The notes beneath the pieces are model-generated. The model was not told the origin of the DNA and made no database searches. It saw nothing but the letters and a program-made list of their open reading frames with translations. A program made the position numbers and the translations under genes. Shown here piece by piece: positions 25,432 through 34,440 of a DNA stretch of 46,319 bases; within the stretch, counting starts at the first letter, position 1; each line of letters starts with the position of its first letter. This stretch comes from Flavobacteriales bacterium (lineage in GTDB: Bacteria > Bacteroidota > Bacteroidia > CAIKAF01): the NCBI GenBank assembly GCA_025451235.1, contig JANWKT010000002.1:1-46319 (forward strand), in the 5' to 3' direction.

Positions 25432-26337
25432 ATGAAAAAGAGATCCATTCTTACATTATTAACCTGGGCTTGTTTTTTTGTTCCTTCCTTCAGTCAGTAT
25501 CTTACTCTTACGGATTCCAATGCCGTATGGAGCGTTCAGCAATGGAAATTCTTTTCCATTGGGGATACCATGATTGCCTCTAACAATTATATTAAAATTA
25601 CCGAAGGTGCTTTACCTGGTTTTACGGTCCCCTTAAGTCCGGTTAGTCATTTCATTCGCTCGGAACCTAATGGCAAAAATTATTTCAGGTCAGGAGGTGT
25701 GGATTATTTATTATTTGACCTTTCCCTCAACGTTGGGGATACCGGAACTGTTTATATGACCCCTGGAACCGGAAACCCGGGCCATTTTATCGTTGATTCT
25801 ACCGACGTGATCTTCATGGCCGGAGCCAATCGCAAATTTGTATATGTACATAGCCCCATATATCAAGGCAGGGAAACCTGGGTAGAGGGTATCGGCACCC
25901 TGAATGGTTTTGACCTTGCCAATTATTGCCTAACCGGATTGATCATCGACTTTTTCTGTTGGAATGATCCTTTTCTTTTATGTTATCACGAAAATGGAGT
26001 AAAATTATTCCAGAGTTCGGATACACCCTGGAATCCTGATATGCATATGGTAGATTCCTGTTATTGGATGTGTACCATGGGATTGGATGGAGATGAACCT
26101 TCCATTTTTACGGTTTATCCAAATCCAACAAGCGATTTCATTACTATTTCTGGTTTAGAAGATACATACGTATGTACCATCATCAACAGCTTTGGACAGG
26201 AAATAAGATCAGAAACTTTATCCGTTACAAATTCAAAGGTAGATGTGTCCGCATTGTCTCCGGGAATTTACTTTTTGGTAATTACCCATCTGCAAACCAA
26301 AAAGAAAACGGTCCTGAAATTTTCGAAGATGGATTAA
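25432..26337 (+). CDS. Secreted protein with type A T9SS sorting domain
   Basis: This 301-residue protein has a signal peptide (MKKRSILTLLTWACFFVPSF) and a short unrecognised middle rich in aromatic and Gly residues. Its C-terminal domain of about 75 residues is a type A type IX sorting signal: VYPNPTSDFITISGL, then VSALSPGIYFLVITH and the last residues KTVLKFSKMD. It is predicted to be exported by the Sec system and then moved across the outer membrane by the T9SS, with removal of the sorting domain. The middle region contains several cysteines (YCLTGLIIDFFCWNDPFLLC). No enzymatic motif is evident. It is probably monocistronic, with its own promoter, next to porX. Confidence 0.87.
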   Translation: MKKRSILTLLTWACFFVPSFSQYLTLTDSNAVWSVQQWKFFSIGDTMIASNNYIKITEGALPGFTVPLSPVSHFIRSEPNGKNYFRSGGVDYLLFDLSLNVGDTGTVYMTPGTGNPGHFIVDSTDVIFMAGANRKFVYVHSPIYQGRETWVEGIGTLNGFDLANYCLTGLIIDFFCWNDPFLLCYHENGVKLFQSSDTPWNPDMHMVDSCYWMCTMGLDGDEPSIFTVYPNPTSDFITISGLEDTYVCTIINSFGQEIRSETLSVTNSKVDVSALSPGIYFLVITHLQTKKKTVLKFSKMD

Positions 26338-26343
26338 TATTCC

Positions 26344-26736
26344 TTAACCCACGGCATATACTGCCCAATCTTCACCTGGATAAATGAGCACTGGATTATT
26401 CATATCGATCCGGATGGATATGGTGCTCCCTTCCACCAATTCCTTGAAATGGGTTACCTCCACGATCCATTTAGTGCTGGCGGCATAGGGCTGGGAATGC
26501 TCGTCGTACACCCAAACATTTAGGTGCACCAACTCCTTTTCTCTTCTCCCATTCCTCTGATGGTATATAGAAATGATCCGGGCTTTGGCCAACCTGGAAT
26601 TATCCAATCTTTTTTTTGTTTTTTCCGACCATTTCCTGGAATCCTTAAAATCCTTTTTAACCAATAACAGGATAATTACTCCTCCCATAAAAATAAGTCC
26701 GGCAATGACCAAGGTATATAGGCGGTTATTATCCAT
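26344..26736 (-). CDS. Small single-span membrane protein, unknown function
   Basis: This 130-residue protein has one N-terminal hydrophobic segment (LVIAGLIFMGGVIILLLVKK, about residues 9-28). A basic stretch (KKRLDNSRLAKARI) follows, then a beta-rich soluble domain of about 80 residues (LVHLNVWVYDEHSQPYAAST, ISIRIDMNNPVLIYPGEDWA). The arrangement looks like a membrane-anchored protein with a small barrel-like domain, but I recognise no family. It converges with the T9SS cargo gene (6-base gap) and lies 13 bases downstream of tsaD on the same strand... in minus-strand order it begins just after the tsaD stop region's opposite end, so co-transcription should be read as tsaD after this gene only if orientation allows: this gene in fact lies downstream of tsaD. 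Confidence 0.65.
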   Translation of the reverse strand: MDNNRLYTLVIAGLIFMGGVIILLLVKKDFKDSRKWSEKTKKRLDNSRLAKARIISIYHQRNGRREKELVHLNVWVYDEHSQPYAASTKWIVEVTHFKELVEGSTISIRIDMNNPVLIYPGEDWAVYAVG

Positions 26737-26749
26737 AGATTCAAAAATT

Positions 26750-27778
26750 CTACATTTTTAATTTCGCCATTGCCGAAACATCATGATGAACAAAATCCTG
26801 CTTTAAGAATTTATAATATCCGGTAATCGCAATCATAGCTGCGTTGTCGGTACAGTATTCAAACTTTGGAATATGCAGCTGGTAGTTATTTTCGACCGAA
26901 AGATCTTCCAGCCTTTTTCGCAGATATGAATTGGCCGAAACCCCTCCCGCTACCCCAATACATTTTATTCCATTCTCTTTGGCAGCTCTATCCAATGTAT
27001 CAACTAATATATTTACGACAGAATATTGGAACGAGGCACAAATATCATGTATGTTATTTTTTATAAAATCCGGATCCTCTTTTATCTTTTTCTGAATAAA
27101 ATAGAGTACCGAAGTTTTAAGTCCGCTGAAACTAAATTGGTAACCGGGTAAATGTGGTTTGGGGAATTCGAATGCATGTATATTTCCTTGAGCAGCCAGT
27201 TGGTCAACAATGGGTCCGCCTGGATAGGATAAACCCAACATTTTGGCCAGTTTATCAAAAGCTTCCCCGGCAGCATCGTCGATGGTTTCACCCAACACTT
27301 GAAAGCTTAACGGTTCTTTAACGAGTACGATTTGAGTATGCCCACCACTCACGGTAAGACATAGAAATGGGAACTGGGGTTCACGGTTATGTGTTATGCT
27401 ATTGCTGCCTTTAATGAAATGCGCCATGATATGGGCCTCCATATGGTGAACGTCGATCAAAGGTATCCCCAAACTAAGAGAAAGACCTTTGGCAAAAGAA
27501 GTACCTACTAATAAAGAGCCCAAAAGTCCGGGCCCACGTGTAAATGCTATCGCTGATAGCTGATCTTTTGTTATATTTGCTTGGCTGAGCGCCATTTCTA
27601 CCACAGGAACGATATGTTCCTGGTGACTGCGTGAAGCCAGTTCAGGGACAACCCCACCATATTGGCGATGCACTTCCTGATTGGCAACAATATTGCTAAG
27701 GATTTGATCGTTAAGGATCACGGCCGCCGAGGTGTCGTCGCAACTGGACTCAATACCTAAAATATAAACTGGTGCCAT
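26750..27778 (-). CDS. tsaD: tRNA N6-threonylcarbamoyladenosine synthesis protein TsaD
   Basis: TsaD transfers the threonylcarbamoyl group to A37 of tRNAs that read ANN codons, together with TsaB and TsaE. I start at ATG 27778, giving MAPVYILGIESSCDDTSAAV, the family N terminus (342 residues). The open frame extends to 27961, but those residues come from DNA encoding tamB on the other strand. Other signatures are RGPGLLGSLLVG, the metal-binding HHMEAHIMAH (His112 and His116), VSGGHTQIVLV (about 139-149) and DDAAGEAFDKLAKMLGL. TsaD is cytoplasmic. The gene is divergent from tamB, and its -7 element lies within the first codons of tamB. Confidence 0.95.
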   Translation of the reverse strand: MAPVYILGIESSCDDTSAAVILNDQILSNIVANQEVHRQYGGVVPELASRSHQEHIVPVVEMALSQANITKDQLSAIAFTRGPGLLGSLLVGTSFAKGLSLSLGIPLIDVHHMEAHIMAHFIKGSNSITHNREPQFPFLCLTVSGGHTQIVLVKEPLSFQVLGETIDDAAGEAFDKLAKMLGLSYPGGPIVDQLAAQGNIHAFEFPKPHLPGYQFSFSGLKTSVLYFIQKKIKEDPDFIKNNIHDICASFQYSVVNILVDTLDRAAKENGIKCIGVAGGVSANSYLRKRLEDLSVENNYQLHIPKFEYCTDNAAMIAITGYYKFLKQDFVHHDVSAMAKLKM

Positions 27779-27797
27779 ACCCATTGATTCATCGACT

Positions 27798-30700
27798 TTG
27801 AGCAAAGATATAGAAACCATACAAGGATTGGAAAAAGAAGAGGTTCCTACACCGAAAAAGAAAAGATCGGTGGGAAGAACCATATGGAAATGGTTTAGAA
27901 GAACTGTTTTAACTATTTTTATTATTGTTGTTGCGGCCCTGATCGCTTTACAACTACCCATCGTTCAAACCTGGATGGCTGGGCAACTAAGCAGTTATTT
28001 AAAAAGGAAATACGATCTGAACGTAAAAATTGACCGGGTCAATATTAATCTCTTTAGAAAAACCATAGCATTGAACCAAGTGATCGTGGGTGATCATCAT
28101 AACGACACCATTCTTCATGCTGGAATTGTAAAAGTGGATATTAAAAATATTTATCCCGGCAAGCAGTACATCGATGTAAAAAGGATAGTGATAGAGGATG
28201 GCTACGTGAACATCAGGACCTATAAAGGTGAAAAGATTCCGAATATTACCCAGTTCATCAATACACTCAGGGGGAATACCCAAAAAATAAAAAAGAAAAC
28301 CAAGAAATTTTGGGTTTTTAATGTATCCACGGTCGTTTTAGATGAATGTAATTTGCGGGTAAGAAATGAAAATCAAAAACTGTTCGATTCAGATTTTCTT
28401 CCCTCCGACATTCGTGTGCATAGTATTGGGGGAAAGGTAGGAAATTTTCAAGTAAGAGGTGATACACTGGAAATGGATGTTGAAAATCTCAGGGCTTTCG
28501 AAGAAAGCGGTCTGGCCATGAAGAAATTTTCTTCACACGTAGTGATCAGTTCCAAAGAACTTACTTTTAAAGGGTTTAAGATCAATACGTATAGAAGTTC
28601 CTTAGGAGGATATTTTTCCATGCGTTATGCCAACTGGAAAACCTTCGGTCATTTCAACGACAGTGTTTTCATGATCGCTGATCTGGATATGAGTGATATC
28701 AATGCAGCAGACCTCTCGTACTTCACCAATAATCTGAAAGGAATTGATTTTGACTTTAGGTTCAAGGGTGGAATGTCGGGAACCTTGGGCAATTTAAAAA
28801 GCGATGGATTCGCTTTGTATTTCGGAAGTGTAAGTCAAATGGTAGGAGATATTGAATTAAAGGGCCTTCCAAATATAGACTCCACCTATTTTTCGTTCCA
28901 GGTAAAAAAACTAACTACAAATGCCCTTGACCTTGAAAAAATACCCATACCCCCTTTTTATAAAAAAGAATATGTAAAAGTCCCGAAGGAAATTGAACGG
29001 CTGGGTGTAATCAAATACGAAGGACATTTAAAAGGTTATTTCTCAGATATGCATATCGACGGTTTTGCCACCACCAAGATCGGGAATGCTGACCTGGATG
29101 TACACCTGTTTAAACCATCTAAAAAGGAGGATTATCGTTATAATGGTAAGGTGGATGCCCAGCATTTCAATATAGGTGCCTTAACGGGCATCAGCTTATT
29201 GGGAAATGTTACTTTCAACGGGCATATTGATGGAAAAGGTTTCAATTTTCAAAAAGGATATATCAATTTCGACGGAAGGATCCAGCAGCTTGAATTTTAC
29301 GGATACAATTATAAAAACATAGATGCAAATGCCAAATATGGAAAAAATATTTTCGAAGGCATCGTCGACATCAAGGATTCAAATGCAAATGCCTCTTTTG
29401 TTGGAACCATTGATCTGAACAATAAAGATAAACCTGTTTACGACTTTACTGCTGAAATACGTAAAGCCGACCTGGTAGCTATTCACCTGGTAAAAAATCA
29501 ACAGGTATCTACTATTTCTACAGTATTGACGGTTCAACTGGAAGGAAAAACCATTGATGATTTGGTGGGTCAGGTAAGAATTTGTGGAACGGATTACCAG
29601 CAGGGCGACAAAACCTATCATATCGAAACCCTGGTATTGAATTCATTTATCAAAGATACTACCAAGACCATTGACCTGCACAGTGATATCATCAATGCAA
29701 AATTCAGCGGGCAGTTTAAATTCATTCCATTGATCAATGAGATCAAGCGACAGATCAACCATGCTGCGCCCAGCATGGGCATGAAGCCAGATGACAAGAT
29801 CGAGCATACACCGCAGAATTTTTATTTCTATGTGGTATTATCTCATCCGGAATTGCTAACACAGATCTTTATTCCGGATCTATCCATTTCCGATGGTTCA
29901 ACCATTGATGGGAGATTAGCATCCAAGGATAATTATTTGTCGATTGAGGTGAACTCAGAAAGAATTAAATACAAAAAGTTTGCCATAGACGAATTGTATT
30001 TCAACGCCAGGAATAAAGGCGAAAAATTAAGGATCATTTCTGATGCCAGTGCGTTCTATCTATCCGATAGTACAAAAATAGACAATCTAAATATAACCGC
30101 TACTGCAGTGAATGATTCCCTGGATCTATGGTTGGGATTCCAAAACGAGGCCTCGAATTTAAACGGAGCCAGCATTAATCTGCTTACTTATTTTGGGAAT
30201 GCTCCTGCCTATGAATTTCAGTTCCACGATTCCTATTTCTATTTCAATGATTCGCTTTGGGTATTAAATGATGACAACAAGCTAGTGCTTGATGGAAAAA
30301 CCTTAACGGTTGATAACCTCAATATCCGCACCCCCAGCTCATCCAAACCAATTTTAAGCATCAACGGGAAAAGCAGTGATTCGGATTCAAATAAAATATC
30401 GATCACTTTAAATAATTTTCCGTTGGAGATCGTGGATGGATTTATTCCATCGGATAAAATTAGACTGGAGGGTAGGATGGTAGGTAATATTGAGGTATAT
30501 AAAGTATTACAGAAACCATATTTTACCAGTTCCTTGGCCATTAAGGATACTGAGTTGAACGATATTTTAATAGGAAATTTTGGGCTCTCCTCTGTATATG
30601 ATCCGGTAAAACAAGACCTCACCCTTAATGCCGATCTTGTTTACGATGGTAAAAAGATCATATCCATTCAAAATGGGGTTATCAAGCTGAATACGAAGGA

Positions 30701-32414
30701 GGATGCTTTTAATGTAAAGGCTGATATTCATGGATTGGATCTTAGCATCGTTGAAAAAATGGCGAATCCTGTATTCACCAATTTGAAGGGCAGGGCATCT
30801 GGTTCCTTTTCTTTGACAGGAAAATTTAATGATCCACAAATATATAGCAAATTAAATTTACAGGGAGCTGGAATGAGACTGGCTTACCTGAATGCATATT
30901 TCAATTTCGATATGGATGATAAAGAGATCATCCTAACCAACGAATTAATTCGGATTCCTCAGATGAATATGACAGACCGGTATGGAAATGCGGGAACTGT
31001 AAAAGGAAAAGTGAACCATGTTCTATTTAAGAAGATCTTCCTGGATATAAGGCTGGAATGTAGGAACATGTGTGTAATGGAAACCACCGAAAAAGACAAT
31101 GAGCAGTTTTATGGGAAAGCCTATACAACAGGTAAAGCAACCGTTCTGGGCCCTATGGAAGATATCGTTGTGGTAGCCAATCTGGTAACCGAAAAGAATA
31201 CGGTTCTAAATATTCCTATTAATACAAAAAAATCGGTGAAGGAAAATAATTTTGTAATTTTTGTAAATCCTAATGATTCTACCGATGATACGGAAGTAAA
31301 AACGGAAGAAAAAGGAAATTTTACACTTGACCTGAATGTAAAAGCAACCCCGGATGCAAAGGTGAGGATCATCTTCGATGAAACGGTGGGAGATGTGATC
31401 ACATGCCAAGGTTATTCAGACAATATTAATCTTACGTTGAATACTAAAGGTAAATTTACCATGCTCGGTGCTTATGAAATAACCAAGGGGGATTATCTCT
31501 TTACTTTAAGAAATGTGATCAATAAATCGTTTACGATCAAACCGGGCAGTAGCATTATTTTTACCGGAGATCCTTACGATGCTTTGGTAAATGCCACTGC
31601 AGTATACAGGGCCAATGCTTCGATTTATCCTATTGTTTCGAGCTTCCTGGATCCAACCGAAGCAGAGAAATATAAAAAACCGGTAAGGGTAAATTGTGAA
31701 TTGGTCCTTACCAATACACTTTCCGACCTGTTGATCGGTTTTAATATTCAATTACCCAATGTAGACCAAAATGCAGCCAGCATTGTAAGATCATCCTTAA
31801 ATACCCAAGAAGAAATGAACCGACAGGTTTTTGCCCTCCTCGTATTGAACCAATTCTTACCATTGGAAAGCAGGGCGTCGGCTTCGAGCTTTAGTAACAA
31901 TGCCGCAACCAGTACTTTGGGTAATTCTTCTCTCGAATTGGTTTCAGGCCAATTGAACAACTGGCTCTCGAAGATCACCCAGGATGTAAATATTGACCTG
32001 CGGTATAACAGCGCGTCTAATAATCCCAACCAAAACAGTTATGCCAACGACCAGGTAAATGTCGCCTTAAGCACTCAATTGTTCAACGATAAGTTGATCA
32101 TCGATGGTGATGTGGGTGTGGGTGTAGGATCCAATACAACCACAAAAAGTAATATTGCCGGGAACGTATCCGTAGAGCTGAAACTTACCAATGATGGCAG
32201 GTTAAGGTTACGTGCTTTTAACAAGGTAAACGATAACCAGCTGGTAAACCCGCAATACAATTTTTACTCCCAAGGGATCGGTATCAACTATAAGGTGGAG
32301 TTCGATAACTGGGCTGATCTTTTTAAAAAGAAAGAAGAACCCAAAAAGCCGGTGGTAAAGAGAAGAAAGGATAATAAAGTGGAAGAGGTGAACGATTCGT
32401 TGAAGACGGATTGA
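27798..32414 (+). CDS. tamB: TamB-family outer-membrane assembly/lipid transfer protein
   Basis: This 1538-residue AsmA/TamB-like protein starts at TTG 27798; an in-frame stop at 27765-27767 limits any upstream start. A cytoplasmic N terminus of about 34 residues precedes one inner-membrane helix (VLTIFIIVVAALIALQLPIV). A long beta-rich body follows, opening with the AsmA-like VNINLFRKTIALNQVIVG. The C-terminal ~400 residues are the TamB (DUF490) domain, with GDYLFTLRNVINKSFTIKPG and, near the end, GIGINYKVEFDNW. A charged tail (KKKEEPKKPVVKRRKDNK) ends the protein. TamB-like proteins bridge the two membranes and are thought to help insert outer-membrane proteins or move phospholipids. It lies next to tsaD, as I recall for other Bacteroidota. 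Confidence 0.9.
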   Translation: MSKDIETIQGLEKEEVPTPKKKRSVGRTIWKWFRRTVLTIFIIVVAALIALQLPIVQTWMAGQLSSYLKRKYDLNVKIDRVNINLFRKTIALNQVIVGDHHNDTILHAGIVKVDIKNIYPGKQYIDVKRIVIEDGYVNIRTYKGEKIPNITQFINTLRGNTQKIKKKTKKFWVFNVSTVVLDECNLRVRNENQKLFDSDFLPSDIRVHSIGGKVGNFQVRGDTLEMDVENLRAFEESGLAMKKFSSHVVISSKELTFKGFKINTYRSSLGGYFSMRYANWKTFGHFNDSVFMIADLDMSDINAADLSYFTNNLKGIDFDFRFKGGMSGTLGNLKSDGFALYFGSVSQMVGDIELKGLPNIDSTYFSFQVKKLTTNALDLEKIPIPPFYKKEYVKVPKEIERLGVIKYEGHLKGYFSDMHIDGFATTKIGNADLDVHLFKPSKKEDYRYNGKVDAQHFNIGALTGISLLGNVTFNGHIDGKGFNFQKGYINFDGRIQQLEFYGYNYKNIDANAKYGKNIFEGIVDIKDSNANASFVGTIDLNNKDKPVYDFTAEIRKADLVAIHLVKNQQVSTISTVLTVQLEGKTIDDLVGQVRICGTDYQQGDKTYHIETLVLNSFIKDTTKTIDLHSDIINAKFSGQFKFIPLINEIKRQINHAAPSMGMKPDDKIEHTPQNFYFYVVLSHPELLTQIFIPDLSISDGSTIDGRLASKDNYLSIEVNSERIKYKKFAIDELYFNARNKGEKLRIISDASAFYLSDSTKIDNLNITATAVNDSLDLWLGFQNEASNLNGASINLLTYFGNAPAYEFQFHDSYFYFNDSLWVLNDDNKLVLDGKTLTVDNLNIRTPSSSKPILSINGKSSDSDSNKISITLNNFPLEIVDGFIPSDKIRLEGRMVGNIEVYKVLQKPYFTSSLAIKDTELNDILIGNFGLSSVYDPVKQDLTLNADLVYDGKKIISIQNGVIKLNTKEDAFNVKADIHGLDLSIVEKMANPVFTNLKGRASGSFSLTGKFNDPQIYSKLNLQGAGMRLAYLNAYFNFDMDDKEIILTNELIRIPQMNMTDRYGNAGTVKGKVNHVLFKKIFLDIRLECRNMCVMETTEKDNEQFYGKAYTTGKATVLGPMEDIVVVANLVTEKNTVLNIPINTKKSVKENNFVIFVNPNDSTDDTEVKTEEKGNFTLDLNVKATPDAKVRIIFDETVGDVITCQGYSDNINLTLNTKGKFTMLGAYEITKGDYLFTLRNVINKSFTIKPGSSIIFTGDPYDALVNATAVYRANASIYPIVSSFLDPTEAEKYKKPVRVNCELVLTNTLSDLLIGFNIQLPNVDQNAASIVRSSLNTQEEMNRQVFALLVLNQFLPLESRASASSFSNNAATSTLGNSSLELVSGQLNNWLSKITQDVNIDLRYNSASNNPNQNSYANDQVNVALSTQLFNDKLIIDGDVGVGVGSNTTTKSNIAGNVSVELKLTNDGRLRLRAFNKVNDNQLVNPQYNFYSQGIGINYKVEFDNWADLFKKKEEPKKPVVKRRKDNKVEEVNDSLKTD
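27803..27810 (-). promoter_or_regulatory. Candidate -7 element for tsaD, inside the tamB start region
   Basis: The minus strand reads TATCTTTG, an exact match to TAnnTTTG, 24 bases before the tsaD ATG at 27778. It supports that start over the longer open frame. It also covers codons 2-5 of tamB if tamB starts at TTG 27798. No clear -33 was found. Confidence 0.45.
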
Positions 32415-32416
32415 TC

Positions 32417-33412
32417 CTAGTAAACCTCATCTGCCCATTCAGGCAAAAATGTTCTGAACTTTGTGCTATCATAGTTAACAGAATCAAGCAATACCAACTT
32501 GTTATTTTGAAATGAATAAATGAGGTCATAAAGCGCATATTCCTTGACCGTATAGTCGCGGTTCTCTTCGGTTAAATGTTCAGTGAAATTTTCACCATAA
32601 CTTCTCTTAATAAATAATGGGAAATGATCAACAAAACGTGTTATGTCCTCATCGTATTCCATATTGAGCAATTTACCATCAGACAAGGCATACAGGCCCT
32701 CCCGTTTATTGGTAGGTACATAAACATATTCCCCCTCATTCACCAATTCCACTCCACTGGTACTGTAGTACAATAAAGAATCAAAGTGGTCAGTATAGCG
32801 GAATAAATAATTTTCGGTCATAAAGCCACAAGCTGCCCATTCAAAATTTACATGGAAGAATAATTCATTCCCATCACCTAAAAAATCAAGCCGTTTAAAT
32901 GTACCTCCTTGTTCCATTTCATCATAATAAGGGTTTCCAAATCTATACCTGGATTTTATTACCTTGTTTTCAAAAGCTCTTAATTCACAATAATAATGGA
33001 AATTGGTATCTATTTCCTCAAACCCGAATAAGAAAAGTTGGGCCGTATCCTTTGGATGAATATAATACTCAATTGTCAAATCGTCTTCTTGAACATACCC
33101 CTTTTTCCAAACATTATTCTTAAAATATTTTCCTACATAAAAAAAATCTCGTTCTTTTTTACTATAAATTCTACTTTTAACCGTATCCACCCAAAAAATG
33201 GTAGCCATATCTATGCTATCCATCAATAATCTTTTATCGGGTCCCAAATAGATCCTACTGGTTGCAGAAAAAGAATAGAATTTCTGTAAATGTCCGCTTA
33301 TCTGGATAGTATCACCATTAGGTAAATCAATCACCGGGATCTTTACCGGCTTACCTGAATTGCAGGAAAGTATCAATAAAATACCTATTATGCCCACGAT
33401 CGTTCTGTTCAT
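32417..33412 (-). CDS. Lipoprotein of unknown function, copy 1 of a pair
   Basis: This 331-residue protein has a lipoprotein signal MNRTIVGIIGILLILSCNSG (lipobox LILSC, Cys17). I recognise no named domain. The mature part is beta-rich and contains a distinctive core, FFHVNFEWAACGFMTENYLF (around residues 185-205). A region aligning with EGEYVYVPTNKREGLYALSD follows. The same core occurs in the next gene upstream (YLHTYYPACGYMSTHSYVNY, then PVIYFPT), so the two are diverged tandem copies of equal length. It is the last gene of an apparent operon with a CotH-like T9SS protein and copy 2. It converges with tamB, leaving two bases between the stops. Confidence 0.75.
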   Translation of the reverse strand: MNRTIVGIIGILLILSCNSGKPVKIPVIDLPNGDTIQISGHLQKFYSFSATSRIYLGPDKRLLMDSIDMATIFWVDTVKSRIYSKKERDFFYVGKYFKNNVWKKGYVQEDDLTIEYYIHPKDTAQLFLFGFEEIDTNFHYYCELRAFENKVIKSRYRFGNPYYDEMEQGGTFKRLDFLGDGNELFFHVNFEWAACGFMTENYLFRYTDHFDSLLYYSTSGVELVNEGEYVYVPTNKREGLYALSDGKLLNMEYDEDITRFVDHFPLFIKRSYGENFTEHLTEENRDYTVKEYALYDLIYSFQNNKLVLLDSVNYDSTKFRTFLPEWADEVY

Positions 33413-33431
33413 TGTTTCAAAAATACAAAAA

Positions 33432-34421
33432 CTACTTTATACTTAGATCTTCCAGTTGAGTTCCATTCCAACGATACAATTTCCGGTCCGATATAATATC
33501 AAATAAAAGAGGCTCTTGATATTCGTCCAACAATACCTCTCCGTTCACTACCGAATCTGTATTTTCCCAACGTTCGATATAGATCAATTGGTTGACCGGA
33601 ATATTTAATGAATCAGGAACTCTATACGTTTTTGGTCTTCCGTTCTCATCTCTGGTTATGTAGTTATCCCACATATCATATAATAGATTCTTTTTATTGA
33701 GTACAGTGGGGAAATAGATCACAGGTGAATTATAATAGGGAGCATCAGCCCAGGAAATATCTTGTAAAATAAGATTGAAAGAACCTTTGGTGTAGTTCAC
33801 ATAGCTATGCGTACTCATATATCCACAGGCAGGATAATAGGTATGTAGATAGATGAGCTCATAGGTGTTCGACAATCTCACCGAATCGAGACTTACCAGC
33901 TCCAGATAAGTAATATCCGATGTTACCGTATCCACTGCTTTTTCTACCAGTGTTTTTCCATTTCTAACCGCTTTTAATCTTACTTCCCGAAAGCCAGGCT
34001 CTGTAAGAATAAAATTGCCCAGATAAATAATACTCGTATCTTTTTGTGACCTGAGTGATCCAGCTGAAAGACTGCTGCCATTCATCACTCCTCTCCCTAT
34101 TTTCCCATTATTAATATAGTTAACATCCATACATTCACGCCAACCATCACCATCCACCACATAATAAACCGAATCGATGAATACTTGAAACCCTACGATC
34201 AAGGTATCAAGGATGGTGGATTCTGTCGTATCAGCAAAAACAAAATTCATTTCATCGAAAGTAAATAAGGAAGTCACCGTGTTCCTTGGATTCATTAAAT
34301 CGGGTATGGTCTGGTGATTTTGAGCCACCTTTGCATGTACCTCACCTGATCTTTTGGAGTGACAACTGTATAAAATCCATCCAACAGGTATAAAAAACAA
34401 AAAAAAAGTAAGTCTTTTCAT
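33432..34421 (-). CDS. Lipoprotein of unknown function, copy 2 of a pair
   Basis: I start at ATG 34421 (MKRLTFFLFFIPVGWILYSC), 329 residues; the first in-frame ATG, two codons earlier at 34427, is equally possible. The lipobox is LYSC, with Cys20 of this start. After a Ser/Arg-rich spacer comes a beta-rich domain with YLHTYYPACGYMSTHSYVNY (about residues 193-212) and PVIYFPT, aligned by eye with the equivalent region of copy 1. It ends FDIISDRKLYRWNGTQLEDL, where copy 1 has a similar YDLIYSFQNNKLVLLD. The gene lies 13-19 bases after the CotH-like gene and 19 bases before copy 1, so the three are very likely one transcript. Function is unknown. Confidence 0.75.
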   Translation of the reverse strand: MKRLTFFLFFIPVGWILYSCHSKRSGEVHAKVAQNHQTIPDLMNPRNTVTSLFTFDEMNFVFADTTESTILDTLIVGFQVFIDSVYYVVDGDGWRECMDVNYINNGKIGRGVMNGSSLSAGSLRSQKDTSIIYLGNFILTEPGFREVRLKAVRNGKTLVEKAVDTVTSDITYLELVSLDSVRLSNTYELIYLHTYYPACGYMSTHSYVNYTKGSFNLILQDISWADAPYYNSPVIYFPTVLNKKNLLYDMWDNYITRDENGRPKTYRVPDSLNIPVNQLIYIERWENTDSVVNGEVLLDEYQEPLLFDIISDRKLYRWNGTQLEDLSIK

Positions 34422-34440
34422 GGTCAATAAAAATCTTTGG

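Noticed and set aside
27779-27961. Longer N terminus for tsaD
   Set aside because: The extra residues are the reverse strand of the tamB coding sequence, and the family N terminus begins at 27778 just behind a -7 element.
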